Part shown: piece after piece, positions 11,185 to 22,882 of the stretch
Position numbering within the stretch: position 1 is the stretch's first letter
Layout of the letters: each line of letters opens with the position of its first letter
Assembly: GCF_040712315.1 (NCBI RefSeq)
Contig: NC_134014.1
Location: 10,138,244-10,202,243 of the forward strand
DNA: 64,000 nucleotides
Source: Castanea sativa
Lineage: Eukaryota > Streptophyta > Magnoliopsida > Fagales > Fagaceae
Reading direction: 5' to 3'
Made by a program: the position numbers and the translations under genes
The notes under the pieces: model-generated
Seen by the model: the letters and a program-made list of their open reading frames with translations, nothing else
What the model was told of the DNA's origin: nothing
Databases searched by the model: none

Positions 11185-14100
11185 ATGGCACTAACTGCTA
11201 CTAGCACAGCCACCATCACCACTTTACTAATCTCCCTCTTCTTCCTCCCCAAGATTTATTCTTCTGAATTCACCATAGACCATCACCATATTGCAAAAGC
11301 AGACGTGGATCTTTTGGAATTTCCTCTAAATTTAGAATTCTTTGAAGCTGAATTCTTTTTGTATGGCGCTTTGGGTTATGGCTTAGATAAAGTTGCTCCA
11401 AATTTAACCAAGGGAGGCCCAACACCCCTTGGCGCTAAAAAGGCAAATTTAGATCATTTTACCCAAGATGTTATCCTGCAATTTGCTTACCAAGAAGTTG
11501 GACACTTGAGGTTTCTCTTTTAAAATCATTATTCAATTTCATTTGAGCTTTTTTGTTTGGGTTTAGCGGCTAATGGGTTCCAGTTAGTTTGATTGATAAA
11601 TATTTTTGCCTTAAATAAGGGATTTGGGTTTGAATACCACCTACATTGAATAGGAACACATTGATGTCTTAACATAATGATAAACAAGTATCATAATTAT
11701 CATAATGTAGATACTATAGATTTTAAATCCTATCATAGCTATAAATTTTTAAAAAAAATTTATCATGGTACTTTTTTGATAATCAAAATTATCATGGTAC
11801 TAACTATTAAGTTCTTGATGCAGGGCCATTCAAAAAGTCGTTAAAGGATTTCCAAGACCATTATTAGACTTAAGTAAAGAATCATTTGCAAAAACAGTTG
11901 ATGCTGCAATAGGGAAAAAGTTGTCCCCACCTTTTGATCCTTATTACAGTGGAGTTCACTTCCTCCTTGCATCTTACCTTATTCCTTATGTTGGACTTAC
12001 TGGCTATGTTGGAACAATTCCAAAACTCAAAGCCCCTAGTTCTAGAAGGGTAGTCAAGATTTAAACTTGATCCATAGTAATGTTCTACAAAACAAACAGT
12101 ATCAATAATCTATTGCTTCTATGCGCATGTGTGTGTATATATATACATAGTTATATACTACCTTTTTTTGTGGAATAAACTATTTTTTTATGCTAAGAAA
12201 TGATAAAGCTTTTTTTTTTTTTTTAGAAAACAGTAATACTTATTTTTAAAAAGGCTTATAATATATTATATAACCAAAGTACCACAATAAAAAGGTCTAA
12301 CATTTATAGTAATAGCCTAGGGTTATAAAGATTGAAACTCTAACACACACAACCAACGTGGGATAAACATCCTTTTTTTTTTAGGAAACATTAATACTTA
12401 TTAGCACACACAAACAGTAATAAAGCTTGACAAATGAAATTTGTAATTCTTTTAATGGTCCATAATCAAGTTATATTTCATATAACTCACCCAATAATTT
12501 TTTTATTATATTAAAATTAAAATCCTATCATTGAATTATATATGTTTTCTATATTTTTAACGTACAAGCCATATTTGGTATCAACTAGATATAATTTATT
12601 TTTTAATTAGCAGTATCATTTTTTTCTAACTATTTTTAAAGTTTAAAAAAAATTTTGAATTTTAAGCATTTCATAAATGAGATAATAATTAATCTTTGAT
12701 CATCTTTATGTTTTGCATATGTGAGGATACTTCCCCAATTAATCGGAATTGTCCGATTTGGGGAGCCAGTCCCTCACGGTTTTGTTCTCGTCCCCGAGTG
12801 CAGGCTTGACACCAAGTCCCACATCGGAAGCTTATAAACCATGAGTGGGAGGGAACTCTAACCGATGTGGGACTTGGTGTCAAGCCTGCGATTACAAGGC
12901 CAGCCCTTGGTCCGGGTGAAAATCCTGCCTGCACTCGGGGACGAGAACAAAACCGTGAGGGACTGGCTCCCCAAAGCGGACAATACCGATTAATTGGGGA
13001 AGTGACCTCACATTAAAAGGGCCTGTGGTACACTCATGGTCGCTCCAGAAGCTTATAAACCATGAGTGGGAGGGAACTCTAACCGATGTGGGACTTGGTG
13101 TCAAGCCTGCAATTACAAGGCCAGCTCTTGGTCCGGGTGAAAATCCTGCCTGCACTCGGGGACGAGAACAAAACCGTGAGGGACTGGCTCCCCAAAGCGG
13201 ACAATACCGATTAATTGGGAAAGTGACCTCACAGCAGTGGCGGAGCCAGGATTTTAATTCAGAGGGGGCAAAATTAAAAGACAATATTTAAAGTGAAATA
13301 AATCTAACAAATATTGATCGATAATAATAACAAAATAAATAAAAAAATTATAAGAAAATAAATATATTTCATATCATTAAAATAAATAAACAAAAATAAC
13401 AAATTCATAGTTACTATAAAATCTACAACAAAAAGTTTACAAACTGATGTGGTAAAAATGTGATTAGTGTTATTTAAACAATATAATGAATATATGTTTG
13501 TGATTATTTTTTGTGATTGGTGACACGTCAATTTGTGATATATAAATAGTAAGGGGATATGATTACAAGAAAAAAACAAAAGCTTACAAGAACAATAAAA
13601 TAGGTGAAAATGGGATATGATTTGATGTTTGAGAAAACTTTTTTTTTTTTTTTACTTTCTTTTTCTTGTGTCAGAATCACTAAGTTTCAACAGATTGGGA
13701 GTCATTTTTTCCTTTCTTTTTCCTATGTCAGATTGTCAGTCTCTTAAGATTACAATTGCATATAGAAGGAAATTTGAGGTGGAGTCAGGGGGGGCAGGTG
13801 CCCCCCCTCGCCCCCCTCTGGCTCCGCCACTGCCTCACAGCATACATATAAGATAAAAGGAGACAATGAAATTCAAGTTATTTAATAGTGGATTTTTCAA
13901 GATTTACGTTTAATATATATAGTTATTGAGCTGTGTAAAGTTGATAAAAGTTACACCAAATTTAATGTAAACTCAAACCTTTTTATTATTTGAGAAGTAG
14001 ATCAGTAGAGCACGGAAATAGGAGTACATTCACAACACTTACTTTAATATCATAATAAATTACTACTTGTCCAAAAATTATCAAACCATTATTCTAACAA

Positions 14101-14493
14101 TGTTGACTTGTATATGTTCAGCTTGTTGCAGGCCTTTTAGGCGTGGAATCAGGCCAAGATGCTGTTATTCGAGCATACCTATACGAGCATGCAAAGGAGA
14201 TAGTGTCGCCATATGGAATAACTGTGGGAGAGTTTACAAATCGCTTTTCAGAACTAAGAGATAGGCTTGGACATCAAGGTCACAAAGATGAAGGCCTTGT
14301 GGTTCCTCTAGCTGAAGGTGCTGAGGGAAAGATCAATGGAAACGTGCTTGCTGGAGATGCAGACTCTGTTGCATTTGACAGGACCGCAGAAGAGATATTG
14401 AGGATTGTGTATGGCTCTGGTGATGAGAAAAAACCCGGTGGATTCTATCCAAAAGGAGGCAATGGTCGCATTGCCAGATCTCATCTACTTTAA
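11185..14493 (+). CDS. Desiccation-related protein PCC13-62-like, copy B
   Basis: Exons are 11185-11510, 11824-12049 and 14122-14493, joining to 924 nt and 307 residues. Exons 1 and 2 encode the same protein as copy A; exon 3 differs at residue 238 (H instead of R). The signal peptide, ferritin-like segments (E51, E54, E56, E104, H107) and C-terminal region are as in copy A. Intron 2 is about 2.07 kb against about 0.95 kb in copy A, because a 514-bp foldback element and a 598-bp MITE inserted there. Splice sites are untouched, so the gene probably still works, though the structured inverted repeats in the intron might affect splicing or attract small-RNA silencing (inference). A poly(A) signal lies at 14582. 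Confidence 0.94.
12720..13233. mobile_element. Foldback LTR-derived element in intron 2 of copy B
   Basis: It begins TGTGAGG and ends CCTCACA, with a 5-bp target duplication GCATA at 12715-12719 and 13840-13844 (the right copy is displaced by the neighbouring MITE). TG...CA ends and a 5-bp TSD are the signature of LTR integration. Inside, an LTR-like unit ending CCGATTAATTGGG..AAGTGACCTCAC occurs twice in direct orientation (12829-13012 and 13047-13233), and a shortened inverted copy forms the left arm (12720-12827). It holds TCCCACATCGG and TTATAA motifs. Open frames across it are chance. Unit A has the empty site near 4940. Confidence 0.85.
13235..13832 (+). mobile_element. hAT-Tip100-like MITE in intron 2 of copy B
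   Basis: The left end is CAGTGGCGGAGCCAGG and the right end CTGGCTCCGCCACTG. The 8-bp duplication CCTCACAG flanks it (13227-13234 and 13833-13840). The target spans the right border of the foldback element and one base of that element's own TSD, so the MITE arrived later. It is 598 bp, non-coding, and in the same family as 979-1533. Confidence 0.95.
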
Positions 14494-14581
14494 TTATATG
14501 CACACAACTTTATTACAAGAAAACAAGCTTCCGTGTTTTCTGGTTCATTGTTTAAGCTATGTGCCAGTTACATTAATAATG

Positions 14582-14587
14582 AATAAA
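14582..14587 (+). terminator. Poly(A) signal of gene B
   Basis: AATAAA lies 88 bases past the stop codon, matching copy A. Confidence 0.6.
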
Positions 14588-15191
14588 ACATTTGTGAGTC
14601 TTTATTATTAAGTACTATATATGTGTGACAAAATTGTCATTTTAAGCTTTTATCAAGTTTGTTTAAAAGCTTACACTTTCTGTGGATTCCAAATAGAATG
14701 GACGTTATTAGTTCAAATCCTATCATATCATTAAAAAAAAGGTTTTAAAGTTTCTAATTTGAATAGTGAGCTTCGGCAAATAATGTCTTTGAAACCATAA
14801 TGATTTATAACCTACGAATATGTGCGTGCATGCATGCACAAGGTGAGCTTGAAAATGCCATATATATAGGCGGAGCCACGTTGGGGCCATGGCCTCCCCT
14901 AGCTTTTCAAAATTTCCACTAATAGTAATAACAAAACCATATTTGATCTTTAAAATTACTTCCCCCGCCCCCCCACCCCCTAATATTTTGAGAAAAAAAA
15001 ATTCAAAACAGACGTACTATTCCCTTTCAAAAAAGAAATAACACCCGCCCATTCCTTGGTGACAAAGCCTCTCCAAATTCCATATATATTAAAAACAAAA
15101 AACAAAAAACCTAAATGTTTAGGACTCTATTCAAAGTATTAGGATTCCTCCAAATACGGGAAAAAATCCTTATAGCTATAGCTAATAGTTG

Positions 15192-15361
15192 TGAGAAATG
15201 ATATGAATATAACATTTTCACAACAAATTTTATATGGCTAATTGTTACAGGTTGTTATTGGTGAGGTAGAAAAGTAATTTTAGTAGTAGGTTCAAATTAA
15301 AACTAATAACAACTAACCACCTATAATTTGTTGTGAAAATATTGTAGACGTAGCACCTCTC
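15192..15361. mobile_element. Palindromic MITE, family P, copy 2
   Basis: Unit B counterpart of 7624-7792. Arms start GAGAAATGATATG and end near GTAGCACCTCTC. The arm sequence AACATTTTCACAACAAATTT is closer to the reverse complement of its partner arm than in copy 1. Confidence 0.8.
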
Positions 15362-15410
15362 AATAATTGTTGTTTACTCAAGAACAAAAACTGAAAATAA
15401 ATTTAAAAAT

Positions 15411-15745
15411 GGTAAAATGCAAAACTAACCCTCTAAATTTCTTCAAATTTTAATTCAGTCTTCTAACTTTCAAGTTTATTCAATTAAGGCTTTTCCATCA
15501 TCTTTTTATTATATATTGTAATTAATTTTTCAATTTTTAAAATTTTTCTTCAAATTTTTTAATTTAAAAAAATTCAACTAATGATTGAAAAATATTTTTC
15601 TGATTTTTTTTTAAATAAATAAAAGTTGACAAAAAAACCTTAATTGAATAAATTTGAAACATAGAAGACTAAAATGAACGAAAATAAAGTTAGAAGACTG
15701 AAATAAAATCTAAAAAAACTTAGAAGGCCAGTTTCATATTTTAAC
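15411..15745. mobile_element. Mutator-like MITE (unit B)
   Basis: Starts GGTAAAATGCAAAACTAACC and ends with an inverted relative near 15745. It is the counterpart of 7838-8160 and keeps the terminal sequence better, making the link to the Pack-MULE TIR at 25186 clearer. Confidence 0.68.
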
Positions 15746-16364
15746 CGTTTAAAAAAAACAAAAAATAAATCCTCCTTACGGTGCCATTGTTGCTTGGCTT
15801 AAAACCCCGATTCATTGCATGAGCCTCATGTTATCCTCTTAGCTCTAGTCCAATTGAAACCCATAGCAAAGATTTTTTTTTATTGGATGATGTATTCCAT
15901 TTTGATTTAATCCAATAAAACTCACTTACCTTTTTCTCAACAAAAAAAAAAAAAAAGCGGTAAATGGGTTACAACTAGTTTGCACCGAGCTTTTTTTCCA
16001 CTGACTTGTTTTTTGGTTAGGTTTAACACATTTGAGCTTTTTATATTTTTATGAAGCACTGAAGTAAGTTCATTGCATTTGCACAAAAAAAGTTATTATA
16101 TTTTATTTATATTCCAAATTTCAAATTTGATCATATTGATTGGCTTATATTATTATATTCGAATACTAGCCTGTGTAAAATTTTTAAGACTATATAATTA
16201 GATTATAAAATTTTATTTAGATTTTATAATTGGTGTAGACATATTCATATATGAAGAAAAAAAAGTGTTCAAGATTTGAAGGTTATCACTTTCATATATT
16301 TCAAATGCTTAAATTTCAGATTTTGAAACTCCTAGAAAAGAGTTAAAGTTGTGAACCTAAAGAA

Positions 16365-17215
16365 ATAGATATTGTTTTCTTAAAATGTGATCTTGGATTA
16401 CAACTACTAATATCTCCATTAATCGACTTGTTGAATATTTCAAAGTTGAACCATATTAAAATAGAAGTTAGGATTAAAAACAATCCAATTCTAAAAATCA
16501 ATTATTAATGATTTCAGTAGCATAAAAGAATGTAAGGTAACTTTGTTGAGTTAAAGTTAATTTATGAAATAAAACACTAATTTTACTTTTTAGTCATGAA
16601 TTTTTTTTTTCAACCTAATAACTTTATTATAATTAGCCTAGCCCCCTAAGAAAAATTCATGGCTCCGCCACCGACTATCTCAAGCTACTGTGTATGCATC
16701 ACAAAATCATGAAGAGGACACTTGCAAGGAGGTAATTCAATAGGAAACTCCACATTGACTACACTAATTCGAAGCTGATGGGTCATAAAGTTTTTGACAC
16801 GTTCCCTTGATTTTGGCCTCCCTTATAAACTCAACAAAGGCAATCCATGGATGCTGAAACCTCTTCCTTAAAAGGCCAATCACACTTGGGTTATGACCAA
16901 AATACCACCTGTTAAACATCTCATTGGGTGTAAGTGGATCTACAAAATCAAGATTAAAGTAGATAGTTCAATTGAAAGGTACATAAGAGTAGGTGGGTGG
17001 CCAAAGGATATACCCAATCCAAATTGAGGGCCTAGATTATTGTGAGATATTCTCACCAGTTGTTAAATTTTGTTACTATTTGAACAATTCTTGCATTGGT
17101 AGCTATACAAGGGTAGCATCTCACACAGTTAGATGCGAATAATGCATTTTTTCCTGGGAACTTGGATGAAGAGGTCTATATGCTTCCTCCTGAATTTGGT
17201 AGCAAAGGGAGTCTA
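16365..17215 (+). repeat. Third partial copy (C) of the duplicated region
   Basis: Similar to 1735-2580 and 9577-10395, starting at AGATATTGTTTTCTTAAAAT. It lacks the PCC13-62-like gene. At GGTAGCAAAGGGAG the three copies part: A and B go to the minisatellite region, while C continues into further copia pol sequence. Confidence 0.85.
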
Positions 17216-18178
17216 ATCTAGTGTGCACTTACAAAATCCCTATATGGACTTAAGAAGGTTAGTAGACAGTGGTTTTCAAAACTGTCTACTAGCACTACCA
17301 TACTTAGTCAAGGGTTCATTCATTCCAGGGAAGATTACTCTATCATTACCAAAGTTTAGGGAGTTTCAATCATCCTCATTTTAGTATATGTTGATGATAT
17401 TTTTGACTGCCAGCAACAATGTAGCAACATTGAATGCTTTCAAACAATTCCTAAATGATAAGTTTAAGCTCAAAGATCTTGGTCCTTTGAAATACTTTCT
17501 AGGAATGGAGGTAGCAAGCATATTTCTCTATGTCAAAGAAAATACACCTTAGAACTCTTATTATCTTAAACAAGTTTATTGGGTAGCAAACTAGTTCATG
17601 CACCCATGGGGCAACACTTAACTCTTACTACTTCTAGAGGACCTCTTCTAGCTGACCCTTCCTTATACAGAAGGTTTGAGGCGAAATTCCTCTATTTTAC
17701 GTTAACAAGACCCGACATTAGCTATAGTATTCACAAACTAAGTCATTTCATGTCTTGTCCAACCAAAGGTTCCTCATTCGCAATATGCTTATAGAGGTCT
17801 CAAGTATCCAAAGAGCACTCTAGGACAAGGCTTTGTTTTTATCAGAAAATTCAAGTTTACAGCTTCAGTCATATTGTGATGCTGATTGAGGAAGTTGTCC
17901 ATAGACAAAAAGATCCATTTCAAGTTTTTGCATATTTTTGGGAGATTCTTTGATATCCTGGAAGTGCAAGAAACAACAGGTGGTGTCTCAATCTTCCGCT
18001 AAATCAAGGTATCGATCTATGACCATTGTCGTAACTCATAAGTGATGGTTGATTGCTCTTCTAAGGTTTTCACAATCAAACACACAAAGCCTGCCTCTCT
18101 CAATTGTTATAGCAATACAACTCTTCATATTGATGCCAATCCAATCTTTCACGAGAGAAAGAAGCATATTGAATCTGA
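16690..18178 (+). mobile_element. Degenerate Ty1/copia pol (RT and RNase H), 5' part
   Basis: Conceptual translation in shifting frames gives ordered copia pol landmarks: [13 protein letters not shown] near 17163, SLYGLKK near 17240, YVDDIF near 17390 (the RT catalytic box), FKLKDLGPLKYFLGMEVA near 17465, LYRRFEAKFLYFTLTRPDIS near 17665, then RNase H pieces with CDAD, SWKCKKQQVVSQSSAKSRYRSM near 17960-18010 and [12 protein letters not shown] near 18135. Many stops and frameshifts make it non-functional. It is interrupted at 18179 by another LTR element and resumes at 20178. Confidence 0.9.
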
Positions 18179-20177
18179 TGATGCGGAAGCCTAAAAAAAG
18201 TACACAAGATGCTCTCTTTGACAAAACAGAAACTAAAATGTTAGTTTCTACTAGTAAACCTCGAATCCAAAAAGGGTTCCTTAAATCCACAAGATGATAG
18301 ATCTAGAATTCACCAGAGAAAAACTTTGAATTTTTATTAATCAAAAAAATTGAATTTCCCTAAAGGCTACAATGGGTTTAAATAGTAAAAGAAAACTTAT
18401 GGCTAGGAGGAAAACGTCAGGTCCCTAAAGGTTAATTTGACAAAACAACATTAAAAGAACTTAAAATTAAGGAAACAATAACTCTAGTCCTTAAATTCTG
18501 AAAATTACATAAATTATCAAAAATGACAAATTACAAAAATTAATTTATAGACGATGTCCCACATTAGATCCTTGAGCTTGAAAAAAAAAAAAAAAAACTC
18601 GCCATCAAGTTGATATTTGAGATCTGAAATCTTTTGTTCCAAATATAAAAAAAAATACTTCAAATGCTTTAGTAACTTGATTCGATTTTGAAACTTACAT
18701 CCTTCATATAGTGTAGCGAAAAATTTCTTCTCAGTTGCCTTCAATTTATTTGCCACATCAATTAACAAAGGATTGACAATAAAATTAAAATTTTATACTA
18801 TAAGACAATCAACAGATTGTGTAGTCATCATTTTCAGCAAATCCACTGGAACCTGGGACTGTGGGTCATGAACTCATTCTCATATTTGACCTAAACTGGA
18901 TCTTCCATAATATTCTCAATAGTTGCCATCTCTTCATTTTCACTATTATCCACAATCAACTCAATCTTCTTTTCTTTGACCTCAACATCAAAATTTTGAA
19001 AAGTGGTATCTTCGAGCTTCAATTCAACAAATTGTTGCAAGTCTTGATCTTTTTCAACCACTTTATAATTTTCTTTAGAAATTGACTACATCTTGTCAAC
19101 TCTCAAACCCTTTTCTTTTCTTGACACATGGATTTGGATGTTATCATTTTGGTTTTGTGGTTTGCCTTTCATGTTTTGAACATATTCCTCTTCATATGAA
19201 TATATAGATCTATAATTAACACTTTTATAAGCTAGTATATCATAATAATCAGGCGAAAACCATAAATCAACTGACGCATTTTTCATTCTTTGCCAAGAGC
19301 AAATTGGATGCTTACCTCAACACTTTCTATTGATTTGAATGTCTTCCCACCATTCCTACTTCACCGTCCAATTTATTAAACATAAATTGTTTTTTTTTTT
19401 TTTTCATCACAAATCTTCCAAAAATTAAAATATTTTTCCAAATCAAGAAGCAATTAATAAAATCCAACTTATGCATCTCCATCAAAGAATGGAATTTTCT
19501 TGTATATAAGAGTGCATTTTGAATATATTGATTAGTGTTATTGTGAGATGATTTCCTAACAAGAAGAATCATTCGCCAAATTTCACGCATATCTTGATGT
19601 CCCTCTTCACAAAACTATTGAATCTTTTCACGAAATTGGTAGAACTCAGCCCTAGTGGGGACTATGTCTTCAACTTCATTATCATCATTGTGATGGCTAC
19701 CATCATGCCGGTTAGCCATCATACTAGGGTAATTCAAGACTCTGATACCAACTAATGTCACAGAAGTCTGAAGAAAGCACACACGATACTCTCTTTGATG
19801 GAAAAAAAAAATTAAACTATTAGTTTCTGGTAGTAAACCTCGAATCCACGAGGGGTATATTTAATCCACAAAGTGACAAGTTTGGAATCCACTAGAAAAA
19901 TAATAGAAAAAACTCTAAATTTTTATTAATCTAAAAAACTGAATTACACTAGAGACTACAATGAATTTAAATAGTAAAAGAAAACTTAAGAGCGCTAGAA
20001 AACGTCCAAACCCTAATTTGACTAAACAACATTAGAGGCACCTAAAATTAAGGAAATAATAACTCTAATCCTAAAATTATGAAAATTACATAAACTGCCA
20101 AAAATAAAAAATAAAATTACAAAAAATTAATTTGTAAATTTTGTGCTAACTCTTAATTGGGCTGTCATTTTGTCACA
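18179..20177 (-). mobile_element. Non-autonomous LTR retrotransposon nested in copia pol
   Basis: Two direct repeats, 18179-18550 and 19756-20177, share CTCTCTTTGA, AGTAAACCTCGAATCCA and TTTTTATTAATC blocks and act as LTRs. Next to the right LTR, TCTGATACCA (19741-19750) is the reverse complement of TGGTATCAGA, the initiator-Met tRNA primer site, so the element reads on the minus strand. Its roughly 1.2 kb interior encodes a gag-like start (MMANRHDGSHHNDDNEVEDI, then a stop, then MREIWRMILLVRKSSHNNT, 19327-19725) and no RT, protease or integrase. It fits a short gag-only non-autonomous element. The left LTR is shorter or eroded at its inner end. No clear 5-bp TSD. Confidence 0.78.
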
Positions 20178-20285
20178 TCCCAACTAAACTCCAACTTGTG
20201 GATCTATTTACTAAACCTCTAGGAAAGGTTAAGTTCTTCAATCTCCTTTCCAAAATGGACATTCATAATGATAGGAGTATTTTCA
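20178..20285 (+). mobile_element. Degenerate Ty1/copia pol, 3' tail
   Basis: After the nested LTR element the translation reads QLVDLFTKPLGKVKFFNLLSKMDIHN, the conserved C-terminal copia motif (LADLFTKPL). It completes the pol remnant that stops at 18178. Confidence 0.85.
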
Positions 20286-20299
20286 ACCATAGCCCAAAC

Positions 20300-20960
20300 A
20301 CATCACACATAGGCACTGACTACACCCACGGGTCCGTCAATCCCCCATTAGCTGATGGAGAACCCAAAGGCAACAAAAAGAGACGGGCCTGCATAGGACA
20401 CAAGGAAGCCGGCGGTACCCATAGACTCATCAGCTTCCTCGTGAGTTGATGGGGTAAGGGAGACAGCAATAACAAGCGATGGGTCCATAGTAACGATAAC
20501 CCGACGGACGCCCCTTTAAGCGGACAGAGTCCTCCTAGGCATGTTGAGACCAACGAGGTAAAGAAGCCGATGGGTCCAACGTGTCTAAACTTGACCCCCA
20601 CGAATGCCTATATAAGGAAACATTTTGCCTGACAAACAGAGTAAAACCCATTACCCGCTCATATCTCTCTCTTATGGAAAGGAACCCTAAAATCATGGAA
20701 ACCCTAAATGACAGATCTTCCCCATAAGGGAAGATCCCTACTTTGCAAGGATCTTGATTCACCACTCACCACTATATAAGCACTTGACTCCCACCTTTCT
20801 GAGGTACGCATAATTCCCCAGGTTTGGCACTTTAGAGTTGTAGAAATTCTCTCTCTAACTTAACATTCAGAGGGTCTCTAGCCGGTACCACACCAATACT
20901 CTTTGTAAGGTCTTCTCTGTGTTTGTGTTTTGCAAGTTTCGTCAAAGAGCACATAAGGAC
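20300..20960 (+). mobile_element. LTR-like fragment, probably gypsy type
   Basis: CACTATATAAGC near 20770 followed by GAGGGTCTCTAGCCGGTACC near 20870 and a TCTTCTCTGTGTTTGTG tract resembles the TATA-to-U5 part of plant gypsy LTRs. GC content is higher than the surroundings. No internal gag-pol is attached, so it may be a solo or truncated LTR. No repeat database could be consulted. Confidence 0.5.
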
Positions 20961-21424
20961 TGTTCGGCTCACTAATGATTTTTGCATCATCACATAATAT
21001 ATATGCTCCGGGGAGTATCAAGATATACAAAGATTGAAGAGTGAACTAGCAAGTACAAAATGGAGTTGCAAGGCATAATCAAGATGAAGTTTCTACAAGA
21101 ATGACATGTCATTTTCCTCTATTGTAAATATAAAATACAAGTCGTAGCTGCAACATTTATTCAATTATTTAGTGATAGGAGAAATAGATGATAGGTGGCT
21201 TCATCTCATTGGTTAGTTTTGTTAATCAATTAGGGAATTTGTTAGTCTTTTTTACTTTCCCCCCAAAAAAATCTTGTAAAAGCTTTTTGGTTTATTGCAC
21301 ACTGGGTCCTTGGGTAGGAGTCACTACTAATCATTGGTTTTGTATTAGGTGTGATTAGTCACCTATTTTTCTAATTTTATTTTTAGTTACCTAATTAACT
21401 AAAAACCAATTCAAGGGTAATTAA

Positions 21425-22675
21425 GGGCCTATTTGGTAGGAGGATTTTTGTTTTTGTTTTCAAAACTGTAAAAAAACAAATTTCAAAAAATTAAAATTGA
21501 AACTAATTTTCAGATAATAATTTTTTTATTATAGGTGTTTGGCTCCTACTTTTAAGAATAATTTTCAAAATGCTAAAAAAAACTATTATATATATTTTTT
21601 TTTTTTTGGGAGACCATTTCTATTTTTGAGATTTTTTTTTTAAAAAAATTACAAAAAGTAATGTGTGAAATTTGTAAGTGCCTGATTGGTAGGAGGATTT
21701 TTGCTTTTGTTTTCAAAACAATATAAAAACAATTTTCAAAAAAGTGAACTTGAAACTAGTTTTTAGATAATAATTTTTATATTTTACGTTTTTGGCTCCC
21801 ACTTTTAAGAACAATTTTCAAAATACTAAAAACAAAAAATAATTTTTTGAGAGACCATTTATATTTTTGAAATTTAAAAAATATATTTACAAAAAGTAAC
21901 GTGTAGAATCTGTAATTTTTTTTTTTTTTTTTTTTGATAATGATAAGGCAATAGAGCTCATCATATACTCTCTTTTTTTAATGATAAGTTCAAATTTGAA
22001 GGGTGTGAATTTTTTTGTGATAAAAATAAGCTCCTTAATTAAGAGATAAAAGAGTTATGTGGGGTCTATTGTTTTCAATTTATTTACAACTATGTCATTA
22101 AAAATACTTTTTGTATCCTGAAAACACCCCCTTAACCATTTTCAAAATCTTGTTCTAAACTAGGAAAATAGGATAGTGTTTTTTGAAAACTGAATTGAGA
22201 AAATATTAGCCAAACAATAAATTCAAGTGTGAGACCCATCATTTTATGAATTGCAAAAAAAAAATTATATTTAAATACTCTTACCAAACATGCCATAAAT
22301 TACTTTTTTGTGGATAATGATAAGGAAATAGAACTTACGTACCTTTTTTTTAATAATGATAAGTTTTAAATTTGAAGTTTTTGTGGTAAATATAAGCTCC
22401 TTAATTTAAGAGATAGAAGAGTTTGGACAAATATGTGGGGTCCACTGATTTCAATTTATTTACAACTGTGCCATTAAAAACATTTTTTGTATCATGAAAA
22501 CATCCTCTCTCCCTTTTTCAAAATCCTATTTTGAATAAGGAAAATATGATACAATTTTATGAAAACTATATTTAGAAACATGAGCTAAACAATAGATTTA
22601 AGTGTGAGCCCTACTATTTTATGGATTGCAAAAAAAAAAAAAAACTATATTTAAATGCTCTTATCAAACAGGCCT
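21425..22675. mobile_element. PIF/Harbinger (Tourist-like) non-autonomous element
   Basis: The ends are GGGCCTATTTGGTAGGAG and the inverted CTCTTATCAAACAGGCCT, flanked by TAA on both sides. The interior contains a second, related pair of ends (near 21677 and 22290-22305), so it is either two nested relatives or an internally duplicated element. It is AT-rich, with no reading frame of note. Confidence 0.72.
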
Positions 22676-22882
22676 TAATTAATTGAGGTAAACCAAAGTC
22701 TTGAAGCAAATATTTTGGACTTGGAAGTGCGGTTACAGGTGGGAAAGGTGTTAGGCACCCCACACTGCCTATCCAAAGGATAGTACGCTATTTTTATTTT
22801 TATTCCAACATTAACTTTTTAGGGAAAAAAATTAGATTTTTGGCATTTGGTTTTTTATTTTTGCACAAACTATATATATATA

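Larger units (their letters stand above)
8401..15872. repeat. Tandem duplication unit B
   Basis: This is the second direct copy, collinear with unit A until similarity fades near 15872, after the segment shared with about 8200-8290. It carries the second PCC13-62-like gene at 11185-14493. Copy-specific insertions are the foldback element 12720-13233 and the MITE 13235-13832, both in intron 2. Remaining differences are scattered substitutions and small indels, with coding exons nearly identical. Confidence 0.92.

Noticed and set aside
12689..13291. Proline/arginine-rich frames on both strands
   Set aside because: They lie across the inverted and direct arms of the foldback LTR element and mirror each other.
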